NCBI GenBank assembly: GCA_902805675.1
Contig: CADCTA010000051.1
Coordinates: forward strand, 1-49,029
From: an uncultured Chthoniobacterales bacterium
GTDB taxonomy: Bacteria > Verrucomicrobiota > Verrucomicrobiia > Chthoniobacterales > UBA10450
Reading direction: 5' to 3'
Length of the DNA: 49,029 nucleotides
Below, piece by piece: positions 8,852 through 16,322 of the stretch. Both the position numbers and the translations under genes were made by a program. The notes under the pieces were generated by a model. That model was not told where the DNA came from, did not search any database, and worked only from the letters and a program-made list of their open reading frames with translations. The stretch's first letter is position 1. Every line of letters starts with the position of its first letter.

Positions 8852-10822
8852 ATGCCCACGTCTCCCCATCCACGCTTCCGCTGCCGCGCCGCCCGTATCT
8901 TCCTCGCACTTGCACTTTGCTCAGCCGCTTTCGGAGTTGGGCCGCTGACTTTTTCCCACACCGCGGCGGCCTCGGGCTGGGCGGTGATCGCCTCGCCGAA
9001 CGTCAAGGACTCCTCCAGCAACGAGCTCCAGGATGTCACCTGCGTCTCGGCTTCGGATTGCTGGGTGGTGGGTTCCTTCCAGACCAGCAGCAGTCCGCTG
9101 CGCACGTTGATCGAGCATTGGGACGGCGCCTCGTGGAGCATTGTCCCTTCGCCAAACGTCGTCGCCACCGGCAATAATCAACACAACCGGCTCGTCGACG
9201 TGGCTTGCTCCTCAAGCACCGACTGCTGGGCGGTTGGCACGTATCGCGACCAGGAGACCGATCGCACTCTCATCCTGCGGTGGAACGGGACATCCTGGTC
9301 CATCACTCCTTCGCCTAACGCCAGCTCGAAGGGCAATGGCTTGGCCAGCGTCACCTGCAGCTCCGCGAACGATTGCTGGGCGGTCGGCGGATATGACCCC
9401 GACGTGGCGGCGTTGAATGGCGCGAGCGCCACCCTCATCCAGCGCTGGAATGGAAGCGCCTGGTCGATTGTGCCCTCGCCCAACGAAGCCGGCAGCAACG
9501 CCGCGGCCCCCGCAGCGAATGGCCTGTCAGACGTGACCTGCACGTCGGCTTCGGATTGTTGGGCGGTTGGTGGTTCCAAGGAGTTCCTGCAGCCAAGTCG
9601 CACGCTCATCGCGCGCTGGAACGGCGCGGAGTGGTCGCTCGTTCCCTCGCCGAATAGCGGAGCTCGAGACTACAATGGTTTGGCAGCGGTGAGCTGCGCG
9701 TCGGCTTCGAATTGCTGGGCGGTGGGGAGTTACGAACCGGAGGATGAACCCGAGCGCCCGCGAACGTTCATCGCGCGCTGGAACGGGTCTGTGTGGGCAG
9801 CGGTTCCCCCGGGCGAGCAGGGACGGAGTGGCAGCCTACTCGCTGTGACCTGCCCGGCGGCTACGGAGTGTTGGGCTGTCGGCACGCATATTGAAAGGTG
9901 GGATGGCAACTCCTGGAGCGTCTCTCCCGCGCCCAACGGTGGGGTCGGCGTGGCGTGCTCCTCCACCGAGGAGTGCTGGGCAGTAAGTCAAAGGCGCGAC
10001 CCGTTTGAGACACTGATCCTGCGTTACACGCGCGCCGCCGCAGGCGCACCGGCTCAACTGCTGAACATCTCGACTCGAGCACAAGTGCAGTCGGGTAACA
10101 ATGTGCTGATCGGTGGCTTCATCATCACCGGGAGCGACCCGAAGAACGTCCTGTTGCGAGCCATCGGGCCATCGCTCAGTGGCACCGGAGTCCAGGGTGC
10201 GTTGCAGAATCCCACGCTCGAGTTATTCCAGGGGAACACGCTTCTGGCGAGCAATGACGACTGGAAGCAGAATCAGCGGGCGGAGATCGAAGCGACTGGC
10301 ATCCCGCCGACGAACGATGCGGAGTCTGCAATCGTGCGCAGGCTCGGCCCCGGCACTTACACCGCCGTCGTGCGCGGGGTGAACAGCGCCGCGGGCGTCG
10401 CCTTGGTCGAGGCGTATGATTTGGAACAAGGTGTCAACGCGCAGCTAGCTAACCTCAGCACCCGGGCGTTCGTGCAGACGGACGATAATGTTCTGATCGG
10501 CGGCGTGATCGTCGGCCCCGCGAACACCAGCAGCAGAGTGCTGGTCCGCGCCATCGGACCATCGCTGGCTGGGTCTGGAATCAGCAATGTGTTGGGAGAT
10601 CCAACCTTGGAGCTGGTGGACAGCAACGGGGTAGCAATCGCGGTCAACAATAACTGGAAAGAGACCCAGCAGAGCGAGATCGCTGCTACCGGTGTGCCGC
10701 CAAGTGATGATCGCGAATCGGCGATTTTGCAGCTACTGCGAGCAGGCAACTACACCGCGATCGTGCGCGGGAAAGACAGCACCTCCGGTGTGGCCTTGGT
10801 TGAAGCATTCAACCTGCGATAA
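8852..10822 (+). CDS. Exported seven-bladed CWAVG beta-propeller with two C-terminal modules
   Basis: A 656-residue exported protein of unknown function. Signal peptide: AARIFLALALCSAAFGVG. Residues about 45-395 hold seven repeats whose clearest part is a Cys-x5-Cys pair followed by WAVG: CVSASDCWVVG, CSSSTDCWAVG, CSSANDCWAVG, CTSASDCWAVG, CASASNCWAVG, CPAATECWAVG and CSSTEECWAVS. Most repeats also contain RTLIxRWNGxxWSxVPSPN. Seven repeats fit a seven-bladed propeller, and the paired cysteines suggest one disulfide per blade. From about residue 402 two copies of the RAIGPSL module follow (starts LLNISTRA and LANLSTRA; ends ALVEAYDLEQG and ALVEAFNLR). I chose the ATG at 8852 because it opens a normal signal peptide; the frame is open upstream to 8669. 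Confidence 0.85.
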   Translation: MPTSPHPRFRCRAARIFLALALCSAAFGVGPLTFSHTAAASGWAVIASPNVKDSSSNELQDVTCVSASDCWVVGSFQTSSSPLRTLIEHWDGASWSIVPSPNVVATGNNQHNRLVDVACSSSTDCWAVGTYRDQETDRTLILRWNGTSWSITPSPNASSKGNGLASVTCSSANDCWAVGGYDPDVAALNGASATLIQRWNGSAWSIVPSPNEAGSNAAAPAANGLSDVTCTSASDCWAVGGSKEFLQPSRTLIARWNGAEWSLVPSPNSGARDYNGLAAVSCASASNCWAVGSYEPEDEPERPRTFIARWNGSVWAAVPPGEQGRSGSLLAVTCPAATECWAVGTHIERWDGNSWSVSPAPNGGVGVACSSTEECWAVSQRRDPFETLILRYTRAAAGAPAQLLNISTRAQVQSGNNVLIGGFIITGSDPKNVLLRAIGPSLSGTGVQGALQNPTLELFQGNTLLASNDDWKQNQRAEIEATGIPPTNDAESAIVRRLGPGTYTAVVRGVNSAAGVALVEAYDLEQGVNAQLANLSTRAFVQTDDNVLIGGVIVGPANTSSRVLVRAIGPSLAGSGISNVLGDPTLELVDSNGVAIAVNNNWKETQQSEIAATGVPPSDDRESAILQLLRAGNYTAIVRGKDSTSGVALVEAFNLR

Positions 10823-10931
10823 ATCCACACGTGCCGATCGCCTCACCTCTCCATGCACAGCAGCTTGAATCGCGCCGGACGCGCGGCCAGATATCCCATG
10901 AAGAACGATGATGTAGCGAAGACAAACACCT

Positions 10932-12179
10932 ATGAAGAAATCCCTGTTTAAGACTCTCTTGACCCTCAGCGCCTTTGCCATGACGAGCGCGATGTCGCTC
11001 CAGGCGGAGCCAATCTACGTGCTTACCTCCGGCAATCGCCTCCTGACGGTCGACAGCGCAACGCCCGGCACCGTCACCAAAAACGTTCAGATCACCGGAC
11101 TGCAGTCAGGCGAGACACTCCACGGCATGGATTTTCGGCCAGCCACCGGGCAGCTTTACGCCCTCGGCAGCACAGCTCGGATCTATCTCATCGACGAGAA
11201 TACGGGCGTGGCCACGGTCTCCTCGACTTTGACGGCGGATGCGGCTGACATGACTGCGCCGTTTGCCGGCCTCGACGGCACGCGTTTTGGCGTCGATTTC
11301 AACCCGGTGCCAGACCGTCTGCGCGTCGTCAGCGACACTGATCAGAGCCTTCGCATCAATGTGATGACCGGCGCGACGACAACAGACGGCAATCTTGCTT
11401 ATGCGGCGAGCGGTGATCCAAACAGCGGCGCAAATCCAAACGTGGTCGGTTCCGCCTACCGTAACGCCTTTTCCGGCGCGCTCGTGACGGAACTCTATGG
11501 CATCGATTCGAATGTGGACGTCCTTGTCACCCAGGATCCTCCTAATGCAGGCACCTTGACCACGGACGGTCCGCTCGGTGTCGATACCAGCGATGCAGTC
11601 GGATTCGACATCTCCGGCCTGACCGCTCAGGCGTATGCCTCCCTGACCACGGGAGGAACCACCAACTTGTATACGATCAATCTCGACTCAGGCGCAGCCA
11701 CTTCAGTGGGTGCTATCGGTGGCGCAGCAAGTCTCGGCACCGACACGGTCGTGGATATCGCAGCACTGGTGAACCCAGGCGCACGCCTGCGGAATATGTC
11801 GACACGCGGTCGCGTCGACTCAGGTGAGAACATCTTGATCGCCGGCATCATCAATCGCGGCGGCGGTCCTGCCGGCGTAGCCGCCCGTTATGTCATCCGC
11901 GCCGTCGGCCCCGGCATGTCAGGGCAAGGCGTCGGCACACCTCTGGCCGATCCCGTGCTGACGCTGCACGACAAGGACCGCAATGTCATCGCTTCAAACG
12001 ACGACTTCTCCTCTTCGCCTGACGCAGCAGCGATCACGGCTGCCGGGCTGGCGCCGACGGATGGCAAGGAGTCAGCCATCCTGGTCACGCTGCCGGCAAA
12101 TTCCAACTACACCGCGCAGGTGACTTCGAAAGACGGCACTCCTGGAGTGGCGCTCGTGGAAGTCTACGAACTTCCGTAG
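10932..12179 (+). CDS. DUF4394 secreted protein with one C-terminal module
   Basis: A 415-residue exported protein. After a signal peptide (KSLFKTLLTLSAFAMTSAMS, processing near LQAEP), residues about 27-275 match the DUF4394 beta-propeller-like domain: it opens IYVLTSGNRLLTVDSATPG and contains GMDFRPATGQLYALG, RFGVDFNPVPDRLRVVSD and YRNAFSG. These strings are typical of that family, whose function is unknown. From about residue 284 a single copy of the RAIGPSL-type module follows, here in the variant VIRAVGPGMS, ending ALVEVYELP. This is the only protein of the six in the window with one module rather than two. It is co-directional with the CWAVG propeller 110 bases upstream and ends before a strong terminator, so the two may form a transcription unit. 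Confidence 0.88.
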   Translation: MKKSLFKTLLTLSAFAMTSAMSLQAEPIYVLTSGNRLLTVDSATPGTVTKNVQITGLQSGETLHGMDFRPATGQLYALGSTARIYLIDENTGVATVSSTLTADAADMTAPFAGLDGTRFGVDFNPVPDRLRVVSDTDQSLRINVMTGATTTDGNLAYAASGDPNSGANPNVVGSAYRNAFSGALVTELYGIDSNVDVLVTQDPPNAGTLTTDGPLGVDTSDAVGFDISGLTAQAYASLTTGGTTNLYTINLDSGAATSVGAIGGAASLGTDTVVDIAALVNPGARLRNMSTRGRVDSGENILIAGIINRGGGPAGVAARYVIRAVGPGMSGQGVGTPLADPVLTLHDKDRNVIASNDDFSSSPDAAAITAAGLAPTDGKESAILVTLPANSNYTAQVTSKDGTPGVALVEVYELP

Positions 12180-12201
12180 GGCGCTCGGCAAGTTTCAATC
12201 A

Positions 12202-12231
12202 ACGCGCCGCCATTCAGGCGGCGCGTTTTTT
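12202..12231 (+). terminator. Rho-independent terminator after the DUF4394 gene
   Basis: A 10-bp perfect stem, ACGCGCCGCC with GGCGGCGCGT, around a five-base loop (ATTCA), followed by TTTTT and more T-rich sequence. It begins 23 bases after the stop codon. Confidence 0.92.
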
Positions 12232-12300
12232 GTTTGCGTCCCCTCCGCTCGGCTCAGCGGATTTCAGATTCCGCGCGGCGGTGCCCGTCCGCTGCGCCGG

Positions 12301-12834
12301 CTACGCGCGCGGGCGGGCGAAGTCTTCAGCGAGCAGCGCGTAGAGGTGAAAGTCTTTCGGTTCGCCGCGAGCAATGCGGTAACGCCGCAGCGTGCCTTCA
12401 CGGGAAAAGCCGCAGCGCTCGAGCAGGCGAATGGATGCCTGGTTGCTCGTCATGACAAAGGCGTGAACGCGGTTGAGGCCGAGCTCTGAGAATCCCCAGC
12501 TGAGCACTGCTTCGACGGCGCGGCGCATCACACCCTGTCGCCAGTAGTGCGGCGCCAACTCATATGCGAGTTCGGCGTGCCGATGGTCGGGCGACCAGCT
12601 GTTGAATCCGCAGATGCCGATCGCCCGATCGTCCGCTGCCGCGACAGCGAAGCAGAATGATGTGCTGTTTGCATAACCGGCGATATCCCGTTGCACCGAC
12701 GCCGCCAGCGACTCAAGCGTCGGAGCTGGGATGCTCGTGTGCTCGATGACTTCGGGTTGTGACAGGTAGTCGAGGAACGCCCGCTCGTCTCCGAGTTGAA
12801 TCGGTCGAAGACGGAAGTCTTCGAGTTCTAGCAT
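12301..12834 (-). CDS. GNAT-family N-acetyltransferase (RimJ/RimL-like)
   Basis: A cytoplasmic acetyl-CoA-dependent acetyltransferase of the RimJ/RimL type. From the chosen ATG at 12834 it is 177 residues, the usual length. The N-terminus FRLRPIQLGDERAFLDYLSQ, the acetyl-CoA loop area HYWRQGVMRRAVEAVLSWGF and the motif VMTSNQASIRLLERCGFSRE are all characteristic. An in-frame upstream start at 12930 would add 32 residues without family similarity. A GGAAG sequence about nine bases before 12834 supports the internal start. Substrate cannot be predicted: family members modify ribosomal proteins, antibiotics or amino acids. It converges on the DUF4394 gene, with the terminator between them. Confidence 0.9.
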   Translation of the reverse strand: MLELEDFRLRPIQLGDERAFLDYLSQPEVIEHTSIPAPTLESLAASVQRDIAGYANSTSFCFAVAAADDRAIGICGFNSWSPDHRHAELAYELAPHYWRQGVMRRAVEAVLSWGFSELGLNRVHAFVMTSNQASIRLLERCGFSREGTLRRYRIARGEPKDFHLYALLAEDFARPRA

Positions 12835-12942
12835 CGGCTGGCTCTTCCGGGCTTCGACAGGAGCGCGAGCGGTCACAGACGTTCCTCGTACTCTAGCCTC
12901 TGATGGCTTTCCAGCGGACGCACGCTTCACCTGTGCAAGGGA

Positions 12943-13150
12943 TTAGGGGGAGCTCCTCGAAACGAGTCGTCGCAGGAGATGACTTTTCCACAGCCACAGT
13001 CCTGTCAGGACCAGCACAGGGATGGAGGCAAACCGAACGACGGGCGTAGTTCGGAAGTTCTGCAAACGGACTGTAGACGTAACCGACGATCGGGATGCTA
13101 AAGACGACGTGAATCCAGCGAGTCAGCGTGCGTTTGGTCGATTCCTTCAT
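12943..13150 (-). pseudogene. Small two-segment membrane protein with a single-base frameshift
   Basis: The gene opens MKESTKRTLTRWIHVVFSIP and continues GYVYSPFAELPNYA. At about 13049 the frame changes: in the next frame the sequence continues VVRFASIPVLVLTGLWLWK and then SHLLRRLVSRSSP, ending in TAA at 12943. Adding one base (giving NYAPVVRF) restores a coherent protein of about 69 residues with two hydrophobic segments. This matches a small membrane-protein pattern I recall from other bacteria; I cannot name its function. Either the gene is broken or the base is a sequencing error. In the unshifted frame the protein would end in a hydrophilic Cys-containing tail, which looks like read-through noise. 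A truncated second copy of the N-terminus lies at 8028-8132. Confidence 0.65.
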
Positions 13151-13586
13151 ACTCTGCGTTTGTAATGCCTAACGAGTTCCGAAATCAACTCCGGCGAGCT
13201 GTGTGCATCCGCCTGCGCAAACACGCGCAGCAGATATCCCGCGAGGCCAGACCGTCTTTTCGCAACGGGGGCCAGCTGCCGTACGGCGTCGCACCGGGAA
13301 TCTGCTGGACTCCGCGAGCGAGCCACCGCGTCCGTCTCCTGCTCGACCTCGGGCGTGAGTGTCACGCGACGCGAATGCCGCAACTGAGCGGTCGCATCAA
13401 GCGCGAAGGACGCGTGACTCTACCGCGCAGGAGGCACGCTCTGCACGAACGACTGCAGGTCTCCGATCAGCGGTCGAATCGATCTGGCGCAGCTCCTTTC
13501 GGCGGCCTGTGTTTGCGTCAAGCGGCTGGTCCAGATCCGAGAGGCGTTCAGCGGAGCGTGCGGCGGCTCCGAGTCCTGCCCGCATA
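13151..13586. other. 436-bp region without a recognisable gene
   Basis: Open frames exist on both strands here, but all are Arg-rich or of compositions typical of GC-rich shadows, and none has a recognisable motif. I see no repeat, hairpin with T-tract or RNA gene. The right end runs into the Pho-box-like array. Confidence 0.5.
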
Positions 13587-13630
13587 CGTCACACAATTGT
13601 TACATGCCCGTCGTGACGCCGTCACGGAAA
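13587..13630 (+). promoter_or_regulatory. Pho-box-like array: four half sites at exact 11-bp spacing
   Basis: GTCAC (13588), GTTAC (13599), GTCGT (13610) and GTCAC (13621) recur at exactly 11 bp in the same orientation. PhoB/PhoP-type regulators bind direct repeats with 11-bp periodicity, and a pstS-like gene begins 16 bases downstream. The last repeats lie very close to the start codon, leaving little room for a -10 box. Perhaps only the left pair is the activating box, or the transcript has an extremely short leader. Confidence 0.6.
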
Positions 13631-13646
13631 CCCGCCAGAGTTAGCC

Positions 13647-14465
13647 ATGCGATCGATCATCCTCCACCTCATCGTCACCGCCCTCACCTTTGCCGCGTTG
13701 CCCGCCGCTCACGCGGATCGGCTCGTCATCAAAGGCTCCGACACACTGGGTGCCAAGCTTGTGCCGCAGCTGGCGGAGGAGTTCAAAGCGAAGAACCCGG
13801 ACACGACATTCGACATCGCGGCCGAAGGCTCCACCACCGGCATCGCTGCCTTGATCGATGGCACAGCGCAGATCGGGATGTCCAGCCGCCACGTGAAGCC
13901 GGCGGAGAAAGCGGCAGCGCAGTCGAAGAACGTGACTTTCAACGAAATCGTGGTCGCGCATGACGGGCTCGGTGTGGTCGTGAATGCGAAGAACCCAATC
14001 GCGAACCTGACGAAGAAGCAGGTGGAGCAGATCTTCACCGGCGAAGTAAGCGACTGGAGCGCAGTCGGCGGCGCGGGCGGCAAGATCTCGATCTACACGC
14101 GGAACACTTCGTCCGGCACCTACTCCGATTGGAAAGAGCTCGCCATGAACAAGCGCGACTACGCGCCGACCTCGCAGAAGATGGCGGGTAACGAGCAGAT
14201 CACCGCCGAAGTGGCCAAGAACCCGAACGGCATCGGCTACGTGGGCCTCGCTTACCTGAAGGCCTCGGGCGTGAAAGCGGTGAAGATCGACAATCTCGAA
14301 GTGAGCTCAGAAACCGTGCGGACCCAGAAGTGGGCTTACGCGCGCCCGACGTTCTTCTACACGAACGGCGAGCCTTCCGGCAGCGTGAAGCAGTTCGTCG
14401 ATTTCGCCCTCGGCGAAGAAGGCCAGAAGATTGTCGAGCGCGTCGGCTTCGTCGGCGTCGATTAG
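13647..14465 (+). CDS. PstS-like phosphate-binding protein
   Basis: Periplasmic binding protein of the PstS type, 272 residues, complete. Signal peptide: SIILHLIVTALTFAALPAAHA, with cleavage before DRLVIKGSDTLG. Ligand-loop motifs KGSDTLGAK, EGSTTGI, YTRNTSSGTYSDWKE and KMAGNEQI match the paralogue at 3-734 almost residue for residue. It is shorter than classical PstS (about 320-346 residues), as is common for this subgroup. It is not in an operon with pstCAB; the nearest downstream gene is on the other strand. The four 11-bp-spaced half sites just upstream suggest induction in low phosphate, which agrees with the assigned role. An inverted repeat at 14494-14578 follows the stop codon and may end transcription. 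No clear ribosome-binding site is seen. Confidence 0.92.
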   Translation: MRSIILHLIVTALTFAALPAAHADRLVIKGSDTLGAKLVPQLAEEFKAKNPDTTFDIAAEGSTTGIAALIDGTAQIGMSSRHVKPAEKAAAQSKNVTFNEIVVAHDGLGVVVNAKNPIANLTKKQVEQIFTGEVSDWSAVGGAGGKISIYTRNTSSGTYSDWKELAMNKRDYAPTSQKMAGNEQITAEVAKNPNGIGYVGLAYLKASGVKAVKIDNLEVSSETVRTQKWAYARPTFFYTNGEPSGSVKQFVDFALGEEGQKIVERVGFVGVD

Positions 14466-14493
14466 GCGCGTTCATTCACGGCCGCGAAGCGGA

Positions 14494-14578
14494 GCGTTGT
14501 AGCGTGCGCTGTCTCAGCGCATTCCACAGTGTGGCCCAGCCCGAGCGTTCCCGCTGGGGACAGCCGACGCTACAACGC
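14494..14578. repeat. Palindromic element, family B (GCGTTGTAGCGT arms)
   Basis: Left arm GCGTTGTAGCGTGCGCTGTC and right arm ending GACGCTACAACGC pair closely over about 26 bp with a loop of about 32 bases. A related copy lies inside the ABC permease gene at 26189-26273. Lying between convergent genes, it may also work as a bidirectional terminator. Confidence 0.75.
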
Positions 14579-14584
14579 GCCGGT

Positions 14585-14941
14585 TTAGCAACAGGCGATT
14601 GCCACACTCGGCTCGTCGCGCCGCCGCAGCTTCGTGAGCGCGCGCAGGTCACGCTTGAACTCGGGGTCGCCGCTCGCGCAATCCTGCAGGCACTTGAGGT
14701 TTGCCTCCAGCTCGCGGCCTCGCTGTTCCGGCAGCGAGTAGATGACCCAGTTCTTCTCCTGCTTCGTCTCCACCATGCCGCGGCTGCGCAGATACGCGAG
14801 GTGCTTGGAGACCTTCACCTGCGGCTCACCGAGGATCTCCTGGAAATGGCAGACGCAGAGCGGCGTCTCTGCGAGGAGATGCAGGATGCGCAGCCGCGTG
14901 CGATCGCAGAAGCACTCGTAGATCTGCGTCAGCTCCATCAC
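14585..14941 (-). CDS. ArsR/SmtB-family metalloregulator
   Basis: A 118-residue winged-helix repressor that should leave DNA when it binds a metalloid or metal. The helix-turn-helix covers CHFQEILGEPQVKVSKHLAY with the wing VIYSLPEQ. The sensor motif PLCVCHF in the recognition region is the classical Cys-x-Cys of arsenite-type ArsR (ELCVCDL in E. coli). The C-terminus ends AIACC, a further cysteine pair, and NLKCLQDC adds two more. The start ATG overlaps the TGA stop of the methyltransferase gene (ATGA), implying translational coupling and expression as the last gene of the three-gene unit. Two tandem ATG codons are possible starts. Likely regulates its own operon through the palindrome at 16047-16064 (inference). 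Confidence 0.9.
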   Translation of the reverse strand: MMELTQIYECFCDRTRLRILHLLAETPLCVCHFQEILGEPQVKVSKHLAYLRSRGMVETKQEKNWVIYSLPEQRGRELEANLKCLQDCASGDPEFKRDLRALTKLRRRDEPSVAIACC

Positions 14942-15522
14942 TTCTTCTCCCAGATCTGCCAGCGTTCCTTGCCGCCAAAGATCGGCAGCGAATCGGTCAC
15001 CGCCTCGTCGCTCACCCGCTCGAGATAGTAGCCAAGCACCGCGTCCGCCGCCGCGGGCGTGAGCGGATGCGGTGGCGGGTCATCGTTCTGTCCATAAAAG
15101 AACGTGCCCACCAGCCTGCCGCGCTCGACCAGCAACTCCGCCATGCGCCGCGCATAAGCCGGCCACATCCTCGGCGGCAGCGCGCAAAGGAAGGTGCGCT
15201 CATAGACGACGTCGAATCTCTCCCGCCCGAAGTCGTTCGCGAAGAAATCCGCCAGCACCACCTTGTCGGCTAGCTCACCGAGCGCTTCTCGGGCGCGTGC
15301 CACGCCGGACGGCGAGTAGTCGATCGCCAGCACCTCCCATCCAGCAGCATGGAATGCCTGCACCTCGTAGCCAAAGCCGCATCCGGGAATGAGCACGCGC
15401 CCCGGTCGCGGCGCTGTCCCTAGCCACCGCCTCAGCGCAACTGGAACCCCACCCTGGTCCCACGGCGTGCGACCTTCGCGATAACGGCTATCCCAAAACT
15501 CGACGTCAGTATCGCTGGTCAC
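14938..15522 (-). CDS. Thiopurine S-methyltransferase-like SAM methyltransferase
   Basis: A 194-residue cytosolic class I SAM-dependent methyltransferase of the TPMT family. The N-terminal EFWDSRYREGRTPWDQGG, the SAM loop VLIPGCGFGYEVQAF, the acidic ribose-binding end of strand 2 (VLAIDYSPSGVARA) and DVVYERTFLCALPP are the family's signatures. Bacterial members methylate selenium or tellurium compounds and some small thiols, giving volatile or less toxic products. Here the gene lies between a DUF6428 gene (28 bases upstream) and arsR (ATGA overlap), so the substrate may be a metalloid; that is inference. Start is GTG at 15522. It lacks the vertebrate-type N-terminal extension and is the usual size for bacterial members. 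Confidence 0.88.
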   Translation of the reverse strand: MTSDTDVEFWDSRYREGRTPWDQGGVPVALRRWLGTAPRPGRVLIPGCGFGYEVQAFHAAGWEVLAIDYSPSGVARAREALGELADKVVLADFFANDFGRERFDVVYERTFLCALPPRMWPAYARRMAELLVERGRLVGTFFYGQNDDPPPHPLTPAAADAVLGYYLERVSDEAVTDSLPIFGGKERWQIWEKK

Positions 15523-15550
15523 TTCTGTACCTTAACAGAAGCCGCTCGAC

Positions 15551-16036
15551 TCAGCAGCAGGCGCCGGCCTGGGTCGTGACGGCTTCTTCCGTATCGGTGT
15601 TCGATCCGCAGCCCTCGCCGTCGATCCCGCATTTCTCCTTCGCCAGACAATCGGTGTGTTTCTCGCCGAGGCGGATCTCCACGAGATCGCCGGAGAGCTC
15701 CGCGCTGGCGATCGGATATTGCGCGACCACGCAACAGTCATATTCCACCTCGACCGGGAGATCGTCGTGGGGCAGCACCTGGTCACCGAGCTGGAGGATC
15801 TTCGCGAAGGTGCCGGCCGTGAGGCGATGCTCCACGTCGTCGGCCACGTAGGTCTGCAGCAGGCACGTATCCGTGGTTTCGTGCAGTTGTCCGCCGCAAT
15901 CGATGAACCGCTTGGTCACGTGTCCCACTTCGGTGATGTGGAAATGCGCCGGAATCCCGTCGCCGTCGGGCAGAATGAAGCGCGGCACGGCCTCCGGATG
16001 GAGCGCGAGCGTCGCCTTGAGATCTTTCAGTTTCAT
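15551..16036 (-). CDS. DUF6428-type protein, first gene of the ArsR operon
   Basis: A 161-residue cytoplasmic protein. Visible features are LHPEAVPRFILPDGDGIPAH, FHITEVGHVTKRFIDCGGQ and TCLLQTYVADDVEHRL, which I recognise as the DUF6428 family. In other bacteria this family is often encoded beside arsR and arsenic-resistance genes (recalled, not checked). The C-terminal third is rich in cysteines: DCCVVAQ, HTDCLAKEKCGIDGEGCG and a final CC. These could bind a metalloid. I chose the ATG at 16036, where family similarity starts, over in-frame starts at 16063 and 16168; the latter would run into the tRNA gene. An imperfect 18-bp palindrome lies 10 bases upstream. Function unknown. Confidence 0.75.
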   Translation of the reverse strand: MKLKDLKATLALHPEAVPRFILPDGDGIPAHFHITEVGHVTKRFIDCGGQLHETTDTCLLQTYVADDVEHRLTAGTFAKILQLGDQVLPHDDLPVEVEYDCCVVAQYPIASAELSGDLVEIRLGEKHTDCLAKEKCGIDGEGCGSNTDTEEAVTTQAGACC

Positions 16037-16046
16037 GTCGCATCTG

Positions 16047-16064
16047 TATTCCTGTATAGGCATA
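16047..16064. promoter_or_regulatory. Candidate ArsR operator upstream of the DUF6428/TPMT/arsR operon
   Basis: The 18-bp sequence has the symmetric form TATnCCTnTAnAGGnATA, with 14 of 18 positions symmetric. It is immediately upstream of the first gene of an operon that ends with arsR, the place where self-repressing ArsR proteins bind. It is AT-rich against a GC-rich background, which makes chance less likely. Confidence 0.5.
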
Positions 16065-16160
16065 TTGCAAGCGCGCACCTTCCGCGCCCGTAGCCCGAGC
16101 GCAGGGGAATCAACTTGCCTGGGGACGGAGAACACGCACAGTGGGTCCGTCAGGATTTTT

Positions 16161-16233
16161 GCCGGCATAGCTCAGTTGGTAGAGCAGCTGATTTGTAATC
16201 AGCAGGTCGTCGGTTCGAGCCCGTCTGCCGGCT
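16161..16233 (+). tRNA. tRNA-Thr (anticodon TGT)
   Basis: A complete cloverleaf of 73 bases. Acceptor arms GCCGGCA and TGCCGGC pair perfectly; the D arm is GCTC-AGTTGGTA-GAGC; the anticodon stem GCTGA/TCAGC holds loop TTTGTAA with anticodon TGT; the T arm carries TTCGAGC, with one non-Watson-Crick pair in its stem. The CCA end is not encoded. It reads ACA codons. Confidence 0.96.
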
Positions 16234-16322
16234 CTCTCTCCCGCGCTTGAGGCAGTGCCGGCTGAGCTGCGGTAAACAAAAGCGCTTGGGCTCGCAGCCG
16301 ACAGCGATAACAGTCCACTAGG

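Noticed and set aside
13165-13644. Open frame of 159 residues upstream of the second pstS-like gene
   Set aside because: Arg-rich with no motif, and it runs through the Pho-box-like array.
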